Shown here piece after piece: positions 21,506 to 30,014 of a DNA stretch of 64,000 bases. This DNA comes from Alphaproteobacteria bacterium (GTDB taxonomy: Bacteria; Pseudomonadota; Alphaproteobacteria; UBA7985; JAUIBT01). Below the pieces are notes generated by a model, which saw nothing but the letters and a program-made list of their open reading frames with translations, had not been told where the DNA came from and ran no database searches. The DNA is taken from positions 1 through 64,000 of the forward strand of contig JAUIDR010000008.1 of NCBI GenBank assembly GCA_030428565.1, given 5' to 3'. The translations under genes were made by a program, and so were the position numbers. Position 1 is the first letter of the stretch, and each line of letters starts with the position of its first letter.

Positions 21506-21520
21506 GTTCGTCTTCTGTTC
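21506..21520 (-). promoter_or_regulatory. candidate LexA (SOS) box GTTC-N7-GTTC (GAAC-N7-GAAC on the coding strand)
   Basis: GTTCgtcttctGTTC, 20-34 bp upstream of the hydrolase start codon; direct-repeat pattern of alphaproteobacterial LexA sites. Confidence 0.55.
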
Positions 21521-21728
21521 TGTTTTCTCACAGACATACACACATGTAAATAGTTATTTTATTGCTTAATATTCATATGTGCCATTTATCGTGGTGATAC
21601 GGAGTGCAGCGAGCCAGAATACTGGCCGCTGCGATCACGCGACATTGCAATGCATTCAAAGGCTTGCGACTTGACGCCAACCCGTGTTCGGGCCCAGACT
21701 AGGGGCTGTGGATAAAGGGGGGAAAGCC

Positions 21729-22364
21729 ATGGCACGCCAAGAACAAAACCCGGCTGAACAGCGCTTGAAAGGCTTGTTCCAGGTCGAAACCGATGAGGCC
21801 AATCGCGCCTACTACGACGATTGGGCCGATCACTACGATCAAGATTTGACCGAACTCAGCTACCCGGCTCCGATTCAGGCTGCGAGCATGCTCGCCAAGT
21901 TGGTCGATTGGCGCGACCAACCCGTGTTGGACGCGGGCTGCGGCACCGGGCTTTCCGGCCAGGCGCTCGCGCAGCAAGGATTTAAGATCATGGACGGGAT
22001 AGACTATTCGCGGGGCATGCTCGACCAAGCCGCTGGCAAGAAACTCTACCGCCACCTGGAGCAAGCCGACTTGAGCCAGCCGCTCACCTTGGCGCACGCC
22101 CCCTACGCCGCTATCGTGACCGTCGGGACGCTGACCTATGATTTTCTTGGCGTTGAATTGGTCGAACATCTGCTGCCAGCCTTGCAGCCGGGCGGGATTT
22201 TTGTTCTCTGCACCAACACCACGGCCTGGGGCAAGCGCGCTGTCGAAGACTACCTGGGCACGCTCGTACAGCAGGGCCGCATTTCAGGGCTAGTCATGCG
22301 CGCCTGCGAATACCTGCCCGCCGAACACACGAGCGGCATGGTGGCGGCTTGGCGCAAACTCTAG
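21729..22364 (+). CDS. class I SAM-dependent methyltransferase
   Basis: VLDAGCGTGLSGQALAQQGF...GIDYSRGMLDQA. Confidence 0.88.
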   Translation: MARQEQNPAEQRLKGLFQVETDEANRAYYDDWADHYDQDLTELSYPAPIQAASMLAKLVDWRDQPVLDAGCGTGLSGQALAQQGFKIMDGIDYSRGMLDQAAGKKLYRHLEQADLSQPLTLAHAPYAAIVTVGTLTYDFLGVELVEHLLPALQPGGIFVLCTNTTAWGKRAVEDYLGTLVQQGRISGLVMRACEYLPAEHTSGMVAAWRKL

Positions 22365-22406
22365 TGATGGCTTTGCAGGCGTTCGCAATGCAGTGCCTGT
22401 GCCGCT

Positions 22407-22883
22407 TTAGCCGTCTGGCTGGCTCTCAAGGTCTAGACCGAAAGCCGTCGTCTCTTTGATACGTTCCATCGACAGACTCGAGTTGACATTGAACAGGCTC
22501 AAGCGACTAACGAAGCGTTTATAAAAGGTGTCGAACTGCTTGGTCGAGCCGACTCGCACCTTAAGCAAATAGTCGATCTGCCCCGCTAAACGGTGCACCT
22601 CTTGAATTTCCGGCATGTCGTTGACGACCCGCGTGAACTCTTGCAGCCACTCGCTGGAGTGTTGGTCGGTTTGAATTTGCACAAAGAAGGTCTCTTGTTG
22701 GCCGATCTTCTCAGGGTCGAGGATTGCGACCTCGCGCAAAATCACGCCAGCATCCTTCATTTTGCGGATGCGGTTCCAGACCGGCGACTTGGAAGAGCCG
22801 ACTTCTGTCGCAATTTTCTCCAGTGGCAGGCTCGAATCGCGCTGCAGGACTGTCAGAATTTTCTTATCGAGCGTGTCTAACAT
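22407..22883 (-). CDS. Lrp/AsnC family transcriptional regulator
   Basis: MLDTLDKKILTVLQRDSSLPLEKIATEVGSSKSPVWNRIRKMKDAGVI; divergent from the sulfite-reduction operon. Confidence 0.9.
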   Translation of the reverse strand: MLDTLDKKILTVLQRDSSLPLEKIATEVGSSKSPVWNRIRKMKDAGVILREVAILDPEKIGQQETFFVQIQTDQHSSEWLQEFTRVVNDMPEIQEVHRLAGQIDYLLKVRVGSTKQFDTFYKRFVSRLSLFNVNSSLSMERIKETTAFGLDLESQPDG

Positions 22884-23037
22884 AAAAACTTTACCAATCT
22901 GTCGCGTCACAAGGGACAAAATATTGGCTTACCCGCCCGAACTCGCGACTTAGTTTCTATTTTTTCCCAGATATTGACGATTTGAGAGAAATATTCCCAT
23001 ATTCTAGACAGATGTCAAGCCATGGGAGTCAAAGGGC

Positions 23038-24054
23038 ATGCAAGCCTTTCCTCTGTTCATTTCGACCAAGGGTCGCTCGGTTTTGGTCTTCGGCGGTGGC
23101 GCCGAAGCCGCCGCTAAGTTGCGCCTGATCGCCAAGACGGAGGCCAAGATCTGGCTCATCGCGCCCGAAATTGAGACCGCTGAAATCGACCTAGCCTCAC
23201 TGCCCAACGTCAGCCATGTAGCGCAAGCCGCCCTGACCGCGCCCTTGCCCAGCGACGCCGTATTTGCTTACGCCGCCACGGGCGAGCGCAACCTCGACGC
23301 AGAAATTGCCGGTCGCATGCGTGGGCTGGGCATATTGGTCTGCGCTGCCGATCAACCGCAAGTCAGCGACTTCATCACCCCCGCCTTAATCGATCGTGAC
23401 CCCGTCGTCATCGCGATCGGCACCGAAGGCGCCGCGCCTATGCTCGCACGCCGCCTAAAAGCACAGATCGAAGCCCTGGTGCCTTCAGGGCTAGGGCATA
23501 TCGCGCGCCTGGCGCGTGGTCTACGTCCGTGGGTGGCCAAGACCCTTCCCGTCGGCCGCGCACGCCGCCAGTTCTGGCAGGCCTTCTTTGACGCTCCCGC
23601 ACCGCAAAATAAGGCCGCCGCGCAAGATCTGGCGCAGCGCCTCGTTCAACCGACAAACGCAGCCACGCTGAACGGACGCTTGACCCTGATCGGTACGGGC
23701 ACCAGCGACCCCGAACTTCTAACTCTCAAAGCCCGCCGCGCATTGGACGAAGCCGATACAATCCTGTTCGAGCCCGGCCTGACGACAGGCCTGCTGGAAC
23801 TTGCTCGTCGCGAAGCCGAGCGCTTGCCCCTCAGCGCCCTGCCATCCGATCCGCAAGCCGCCCTTAAAGAGCTGAAGAGCCGCTTAGAACAAGGTCAAGC
23901 CGTGGCGATTGTCGCGCGCGGCAGCCAAGCCGAGGCTCTGTTCGCCCCCTGCCTTCTAGACGGTTTGCACGATGTTGCGCTGCAAATCTTGCCCGGCATC
24001 GATTGCCCGCCGCCCTCTTCTCTCCAACTGGCTCCGCAAACAGCGGCCGCCTAA
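23038..24054 (+). CDS. siroheme synthase (CysG)-like: precorrin-2 dehydrogenase domain plus shortened SUMT-like C-terminus
   Basis: MQAFPLFISTKGRSVLVFGGGAEAAAKLRLI...ACAADQPQVSDFITPALIDRDPVVIAIGTEGAAPMLARRLKAQIEAL...LTLIGTGTSDPELLTLKARRALDEADTILFE. Confidence 0.8.
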   Translation: MQAFPLFISTKGRSVLVFGGGAEAAAKLRLIAKTEAKIWLIAPEIETAEIDLASLPNVSHVAQAALTAPLPSDAVFAYAATGERNLDAEIAGRMRGLGILVCAADQPQVSDFITPALIDRDPVVIAIGTEGAAPMLARRLKAQIEALVPSGLGHIARLARGLRPWVAKTLPVGRARRQFWQAFFDAPAPQNKAAAQDLAQRLVQPTNAATLNGRLTLIGTGTSDPELLTLKARRALDEADTILFEPGLTTGLLELARREAERLPLSALPSDPQAALKELKSRLEQGQAVAIVARGSQAEALFAPCLLDGLHDVALQILPGIDCPPPSSLQLAPQTAAA

Positions 24055-24082
24055 CGCCACCCGCACAAAGAAAGGTTCTATC

Positions 24083-24409
24083 ATGGCCCGCAACGCACAC
24101 GCATACGCCCTCTCTGCCAACGACCTTCTGACCGGCGAACAGGTCTTTTGGAGCCACCAAGGCCGTTGGTGCCTGTCTTTTGAAGACGCCCTGTTCAGCA
24201 CCGAGCCCCAAAACCTAACCCCCTTGGGCAACGCAGAAGAAGCCGCTAACCGCGTTGTTGGCGCCGCCTTGATCCCAGTCGATGAAAACCGTCGCCCCGT
24301 TGAGCTGCGCGACCAGCGTCGTTTACAAGGCGTCAGCGTCGCGGTCCGCACGACCGCTAGCGAGGCTGCTTCAAGACCGTCCGCAGCCACGCTGGCCCAA
24401 GCCGCCTAA
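24083..24409 (+). CDS. DUF2849 domain-containing protein
   Basis: YALSANDLLTGEQVFWSHQGRWCLSFEDALF; located between CysG-like and CysI as in other alphaproteobacteria. Confidence 0.75.
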   Translation: MARNAHAYALSANDLLTGEQVFWSHQGRWCLSFEDALFSTEPQNLTPLGNAEEAANRVVGAALIPVDENRRPVELRDQRRLQGVSVAVRTTASEAASRPSAATLAQAA

Positions 24410-24426
24410 TTAGGGAACAACACCCC

Positions 24427-26061
24427 ATGTACGCTTACGATCAGTACGACCAAGCGTTCGTCGAGCAACGCGCGGCCGAGTTTCGCGAACAAATCGAACG
24501 CCGCTTGAGCGGCGCTTTGAGCGAAGACGAATTCAAACCGTTGCGCCTGCAAAACGGCCTCTATCTCCAACTACACGCCTACATGCTGCGCGTTGCTATC
24601 CCCTATGGAGCCTTGAACGCGCGCCAACTTCGCGTGTTGGGCGATCTAGCGGACCGCTATGATAAGGGCTACGGCCACTTCACGACCCGCCAGAACATCC
24701 AATACAACTGGACCAAGCTGAGCGATGTCGCCGACATGATCGACGCGCTTGCAAGCGTGCAAATGCACGCTATCCAGACTTCGGGCAACTGTATTCGCAA
24801 CGTGACGACCGACGCCTATGCCGGGGTTGCGGGCGATGAATGGCTGGACCCACGCCCCAGCGCAGAGCTGCTTCGCCAGTGGTCTTCTTTGCACCCCGAG
24901 TTCGCCTTTTTGCCGCGTAAGTTCAAAATTGCTGTCTTGGGCGCCGCACAAGACCGCGCCGCGATGAAGTTTCACGATATCGGCCTTTGGGCAAAGTTGG
25001 ACGCCGACGGCCAGCCCCAATATGACATATGGGTCGGCGGTGGCCAGGGCCGCACGCCGCGCGTGGCGCGCTTGTTCCAAGAGGCCGTTCCGCTGGCCGA
25101 CCTGCTGCCCACTTTGGATGCCATGTTGCGCGTCTACAACCTGGCAGGCCGCCGCGATAACAAGTACAAAGCCCGCATCAAAATCCTAATCGATGAGATG
25201 GGGATTGAGCCCTATCGCCTAGCGGTCGTCGAAGAATTGGCCCGGGTTGACCGCGACGCCTTTGCCACAGCGGTTGGCGAATATCAGCGCATCGCCGCGC
25301 AGTTTGAGACCGCCCAGCGCCCTGCCCTACAAGGCCAAAAAGTGCCCGAAGGCAGCCCCGAATTCAGGGCTTGGTTGCAGCAAAATGGTCTGACGCACAA
25401 AGTCAATGGCTATGCTGCGGTATCGGTCTCGCTCAAGACCAAGGGCGCCATTCCTGGCGACGCAAGCGGCGCGCAAATGCGTGCTGTTGCTGATCTGGCC
25501 GAGCGCTACTCTGCGGGCGAGATCCGTGTCTCTCACCGTCAAAACCTGGTGCTACCCTGGGTCAAGTTGAATGATCTAGAAACGCTGTATCATGCCTTGC
25601 TGGAACAAGACTTAGCAGAAGCCAATGTTGGGCTAGTCTCCGACATCATCGCTTGTCCTGGCCTGGACTATTGCGCCTTGGCAACCGCCCGTTCGATCCC
25701 CGTCGCCCAAGCCCTGAGCCTTCGCTTACGCGAACGCGAACGCCGCCAAGGCCCGATTGAGGCCAGTCTTAACATCTCGGGCTGCATCAATGCCTGTGGG
25801 CATCACCATGCCGCCAACATTGGCATTTTGGGTCTCAATCGTTCGGAGAGCGAGACCTACCAAATCTCGCTGGGAGGGCGCGCGGACGAGGGCGCCAAGG
25901 TCGGCGACATCTTGGGCCCAGGCTTCAGCCAAGACCAAGTACCGGACGTCGTGGAGACTTTGCTGGACACCTGGCAAAGCCTGCGCGAGGACGGCGAGGA
26001 CTTCAGCCAAACCTATGATCGCGTTGGCAAACAACCCTTTAAAGAGGCCGTCTATGTCTGA
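24427..26061 (+). CDS. cysI: nitrite/sulfite reductase (CysI-like, siroheme 4Fe-4S)
   Basis: GYGHFTTRQNIQYNWTKL...TSGNCIRNVT...LNISGCINACGHHHAANIGILG. Confidence 0.92.
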   Translation: MYAYDQYDQAFVEQRAAEFREQIERRLSGALSEDEFKPLRLQNGLYLQLHAYMLRVAIPYGALNARQLRVLGDLADRYDKGYGHFTTRQNIQYNWTKLSDVADMIDALASVQMHAIQTSGNCIRNVTTDAYAGVAGDEWLDPRPSAELLRQWSSLHPEFAFLPRKFKIAVLGAAQDRAAMKFHDIGLWAKLDADGQPQYDIWVGGGQGRTPRVARLFQEAVPLADLLPTLDAMLRVYNLAGRRDNKYKARIKILIDEMGIEPYRLAVVEELARVDRDAFATAVGEYQRIAAQFETAQRPALQGQKVPEGSPEFRAWLQQNGLTHKVNGYAAVSVSLKTKGAIPGDASGAQMRAVADLAERYSAGEIRVSHRQNLVLPWVKLNDLETLYHALLEQDLAEANVGLVSDIIACPGLDYCALATARSIPVAQALSLRLRERERRQGPIEASLNISGCINACGHHHAANIGILGLNRSESETYQISLGGRADEGAKVGDILGPGFSQDQVPDVVETLLDTWQSLREDGEDFSQTYDRVGKQPFKEAVYV

Positions 26062-26530
26062 TCTTTCGGTAAACGAAACCAGCAGCTTACTGGGCTGGCG
26101 TCTGGACGCCTCGGGGGCTTTGAGCCAGCCCCCCGCGCCGACCTTGGATCTTCTGCTTGAGCCCGATGCGGCCGAAGACCTGGGGTTAGACAACCTTTTG
26201 CACCTGTCAGCAATCGGCCTGGTCTTCAAGACGCCGCACGACGGGCGCAGCTTCTCGTTGGCTCGGCGTCTGCGCAATGCCGGCTTCCAAGGCCAGCTGA
26301 TTGGTCTGGGGCGCCTGATGCCCGACCAAGCCCGCCACAGCGTTCAATCGGGCTTAGATGCGCTTTGGCTGGAAGATGACTTGGTGCAACGTCACGGCAT
26401 TCGTGCTTGGCAAAACGCGCTAAATGTGGTGGTTGGCAGCCTTTATAATCAACAACGGCTGAGCGCTGAAGTCGCCCCGCGCCTGGCCGCGCCCGACATT
26501 TGGAGGCGCCGCCACAACAAGGCAGCCTAA
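26054..26530 (+). CDS. DUF934 domain-containing protein
   Basis: DGRSFSLARRLRNAGFQGQLIGLGRLMPDQ typical DUF934; overlaps the cysI stop. Confidence 0.8.
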   Translation: MSDLSVNETSSLLGWRLDASGALSQPPAPTLDLLLEPDAAEDLGLDNLLHLSAIGLVFKTPHDGRSFSLARRLRNAGFQGQLIGLGRLMPDQARHSVQSGLDALWLEDDLVQRHGIRAWQNALNVVVGSLYNQQRLSAEVAPRLAAPDIWRRRHNKAA

Positions 26531-26686
26531 GCCGCACTGGCCCAACCCGATTGACGCGACAAATCGCAAAGGTTTGTCCGCAGTTTCCCGATCCTGACAG
26601 GCTTGCCCTGCCTTCTTATCCTTGAGCTATGGGGATGATCTAAGCATGACGCGCTTGGCTGTCCCACCAACAGACACGACTGAAGC

Positions 26687-27676
26687 ATGACTGAATTGAC
26701 CTCCTTTGACTCCGCCTCTACAAGAGCAAGCTCCTACCTGGACGAGACCCCGGCAGGCACAAGCATAAGCCAGAGCGACGGCACCGATGCCAGCTTGGTT
26801 CGCGCCGTTTTGGACCAGGGTGCACCCGCTATTGTCTCGCCCGTTAGGCCCGCGCCAGCGGCCACACCCGAGCCTGCCAAAGCAGTCAAACCCAAGCCAA
26901 CGAACCCCAATATGTTCACTTGCACGGTCCTGGAGACCCAGCACTACACCGACAACCTGTTTCGCTTTAAGATGACGCGGCCCGACACCTTCCGCTTCCG
27001 TTCGGGTGAGTTCGTCATGATCGGCCTGACCAAAGACGACGGCAAGCCTTTGCTGCGCGCCTACTCGGTCGCCAGCCCGGCTTGGCACGAAGAGTTGGAA
27101 TTCTATTCGATCAAGGTGCCCGATGGCCCGCTGACCTCACGGCTGCAAAATATCCAACCGGGTGATGAAGTGCTGCTCAATCGCAAGCCGACCGGCACCT
27201 TGGTGTTGGACGCGCTGCGCCCCGGCAAGACCCTCTACCTGCTGTCGACAGGCACGGGCATCGCACCCTTTGCCTCGATGATTCGCGAGCCCGAAGCTTA
27301 CGAGAAGTTCGAGCGCATCGTTTTGACCCATACTTGCCGCACTAAGGCCGAGCTTCAGTACGGCTTTGAGCTGATCGAACAGATCAAAAACGATGAAATT
27401 CTGAGCGAGATCGTCGGCGACAAGCTGCTGCACTTCACCTCGGTCACGCGCGAAGACTACGAAGTTCAAGGTCGCATCACCGACCTGATGAACTCGGGCA
27501 AATTTTCAGAGCTGACAGGCCTTCCTGCCCTGAACCCCGAGACGGACCGGGTTATGATCTGCGGTTCGATGGCCATGCTGCAAGATTGCAAAGCCATGTG
27601 CGAAGAAGCCGGCCTAGAGGAAGGCTCAAACGCACGCCCAGCCGACTTCGTGATCGAAAAGGCCTTTGTTGGCTAG
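26687..27676 (+). CDS. fpr: ferredoxin--NADP+ reductase with a ~75-aa low-complexity N-terminal extension
   Basis: FRFKMTRPDTFRFRSGEFVMIGL...LLRAYSVASPAWHEELEFYSIKVPDGPLTSRLQNIQPGDEV...GTGIAPFASMIR. Confidence 0.88.
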   Translation: MTELTSFDSASTRASSYLDETPAGTSISQSDGTDASLVRAVLDQGAPAIVSPVRPAPAATPEPAKAVKPKPTNPNMFTCTVLETQHYTDNLFRFKMTRPDTFRFRSGEFVMIGLTKDDGKPLLRAYSVASPAWHEELEFYSIKVPDGPLTSRLQNIQPGDEVLLNRKPTGTLVLDALRPGKTLYLLSTGTGIAPFASMIREPEAYEKFERIVLTHTCRTKAELQYGFELIEQIKNDEILSEIVGDKLLHFTSVTREDYEVQGRITDLMNSGKFSELTGLPALNPETDRVMICGSMAMLQDCKAMCEEAGLEEGSNARPADFVIEKAFVG

Positions 27677-27702
27677 GTTCTGGGTAGGGATTCGAATAAG
27701 TG

Positions 27703-27738
27703 AAAGGGCGAGGAGCGAAAGGTTCTCGCCCTTTTTTG
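27703..27738 (+). terminator. Rho-independent terminator
   Basis: AAAGGGCGAG-loop-CTCGCCCTTTTTT. Confidence 0.85.
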
Positions 27739-27863
27739 CTGCCGCCACCTTCAGCGGCCATGCTTTGAGTAGCAGCGATGCGCGGTGAGCGCAGGCAATT
27801 TCCCTTGGCAGCCGCCACCCGCCCGCGATAAAGCAGAGCCCAAACGATGTGTGAGTGAGAGAC

Positions 27864-29861
27864 ATGGCCACCCCCAAGACCCCCGCTGCTCAAGAACCAC
27901 CGCGCGCCGACCAGCAGGCTTTGGCGCAGATGATTGGTCGCGCTCAAAGCCAACAACTGCCCTGGTCAGAGGTGAAGAAGAAACTATTGCGTGCCGAAAA
28001 GAGCTACCCACGCTCAGCCTTCGTCCAGACCCTGTTGGGAAACCTCTACTCCGCCACACAAAGGCCCGACAAGGCCTTGCAGCACCTGAAAAAGGCCGCC
28101 GATCGCGCAACAAACAAATTAAGCCCCTACTGCAATTTGGCCCGGCTTTGCCTGCTACAAGACCAACTTCCCGAAGCACAGCGATGGCTCGAACGCGCGC
28201 GCAGCCTCTCCGCTGACCACCCCGCTGTCCTCAGCTTGGAAGGAAGCTTGGCGGTCAAACATCAAGAATGGAGCGCCGCAAAAGCGGCCTTTGAAAAGGC
28301 CCTGATCGCCCGACCACAAGACGTTGAAATCATGGGCGACCTGGCCAACGTCGAATTGGAAATGGGCTTCGCGGATGCGGCTATGAAGCGCTATCAAGCG
28401 GCCTTAAAGCTGGCCCCCGATGCGTTGCGCCTCTGGTTCAATTACGCCTGTGCGCTGCAAGATTTGCGGCAAATGGACAGAGCCCTTGAGGCCAACCAGC
28501 GCTGCCTCAAGCTTGCCCCCAGCCACACGGGCGCCTTGAACAATTTGGGCACGCTCTACCTGGCCTTGGGGCGCCCCAAACAGGCCAAGCAAATGCTGGA
28601 ACAAGCGATCGAACTGGCGCCCAACGATCCCCACTTCCGGGCCAACTTGCTCGATGTATTTGAGCGGCTGAACCAGACTGACGCGCTGGACGAGGCCCTA
28701 TCCGCCTTGCCGAGCGACATGCGCCGCGCCAGCCCGGATCTGGCCTTGTTTGCAGCCCAAAGCCAGGCGCGCAACGGCGATAAAGCGGGCGCCTTGACCG
28801 CGCTGGAAGCCATTGATGTCGGCAGCCTATCCGCCTCGCGCCGCGGGTCTTACCACAAGAGCCTGGCCCAAGCCCATCAGAGCGCCGGGGCCTTCGAGCA
28901 GGCCTTGGCACACTATCAAGCGATGAATGACATACAGGCCGCCACCTTGCCCACGCTGGGTATCGAGCCGTCCGCCTTCTTGGCTGAAATCCAAGCGAAC
29001 CAACGCGCGCTGACCCAGGCGCCTGCTCGCGGCTACAGCACCTGCCAGGAACCGTTGGCGCCCAGCGGCGCGCAGCTTGTGTTCCTGGTCGGCTTTCCTC
29101 GCTCAGGCACGACGCTGCTCGACACCATGCTCAGGTCGCATTCGGCCATACAAGTGGTCGAAGAGGGCCCCATGCTGATGACGGTCAAGCACGCATTGGC
29201 CAAGACCGGGCAGAGCGCAAACAGCCCCGTGCTGTCGCCCGAACAGCTTGCGGCGTTGCGCGCGCAATATATGAAGAGCCTCGATGCTGCGTTGCGCGCC
29301 TCCAGCCAGCCCGGCCTGACTGCGGCCGCTCAACCGGGTGGGACAACGCTGGTCGATAAGATGCCGCTAAACCTGGTGGATGCCTTGTTGATCCACCGCC
29401 TATTCCCTGCCGCCAAGTTCGTTTTTTCTTTGCGTCATCCCTGCGACGCCTGCCTTAGCTGCTTCATGCAAAACTTCGTGCTAAACGAATCTATGGCCAA
29501 TTTCTTGACATTGGCGGACACGGTGCGCGCCTATGACGCCAGCATGCGGTTGTGGCAAGCAGCGCGCACCCACCTGCCGTTAGCGGTCTTTGACCTGCGC
29601 TACGAAGACTTGGTCGCCGACATGCAGGGGCGTTGCGAAGCCTTGCTCAGCTTCTTGGGGCTGGAATGGCAAGACGCCCTACTCGACTACCGCAAGACCG
29701 CGCAGCAGCGTGAGATGATCCGCACACCCAGCTTTAACCAGGTCGTGCAACCGCTTTATAAGACTGCGCAAGGGCGTTGGCGTTCTTATGAATTTGCCTT
29801 TGCGCCCTTGATGGCCCAATTGCAGCCTTGGATCGAGGCCTATGGCTACGGCGAAGACTAG
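27864..29861 (+). CDS. TPR-repeat sulfotransferase family protein
   Basis: Multiple TPRs followed by LVFLVGFPRSGTTLLDTMLRSH...VDKMPLNLVDALLIHRLFPAAKFVFSLRHPCDACLSCFMQ (5'-PSB and 3'-PB motifs). Confidence 0.9.
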   Translation: MATPKTPAAQEPPRADQQALAQMIGRAQSQQLPWSEVKKKLLRAEKSYPRSAFVQTLLGNLYSATQRPDKALQHLKKAADRATNKLSPYCNLARLCLLQDQLPEAQRWLERARSLSADHPAVLSLEGSLAVKHQEWSAAKAAFEKALIARPQDVEIMGDLANVELEMGFADAAMKRYQAALKLAPDALRLWFNYACALQDLRQMDRALEANQRCLKLAPSHTGALNNLGTLYLALGRPKQAKQMLEQAIELAPNDPHFRANLLDVFERLNQTDALDEALSALPSDMRRASPDLALFAAQSQARNGDKAGALTALEAIDVGSLSASRRGSYHKSLAQAHQSAGAFEQALAHYQAMNDIQAATLPTLGIEPSAFLAEIQANQRALTQAPARGYSTCQEPLAPSGAQLVFLVGFPRSGTTLLDTMLRSHSAIQVVEEGPMLMTVKHALAKTGQSANSPVLSPEQLAALRAQYMKSLDAALRASSQPGLTAAAQPGGTTLVDKMPLNLVDALLIHRLFPAAKFVFSLRHPCDACLSCFMQNFVLNESMANFLTLADTVRAYDASMRLWQAARTHLPLAVFDLRYEDLVADMQGRCEALLSFLGLEWQDALLDYRKTAQQREMIRTPSFNQVVQPLYKTAQGRWRSYEFAFAPLMAQLQPWIEAYGYGED

Positions 29862-30014
29862 AGCGTCAGGCGCCGGTGCTGCAACAATCCATCCGCTCTA
29901 GCTGACTGATTTCTAACGCAAATCCATGCTCAATCGTGTCGCCACTTATTCGCGACTTGCGCTAAGCCGCGCCTTGCTGGGGCCACGGGGCGGGCTTCAC
30001 TCCCCAACTAAGCC

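Noticed and set aside
22991-23007. AAATATTCCCATATTCT as an Lrp/AsnC operator between the regulator and cysG
   Set aside because: Imperfect, offset arms in an AT-rich intergenic region; too weak to call without conservation.
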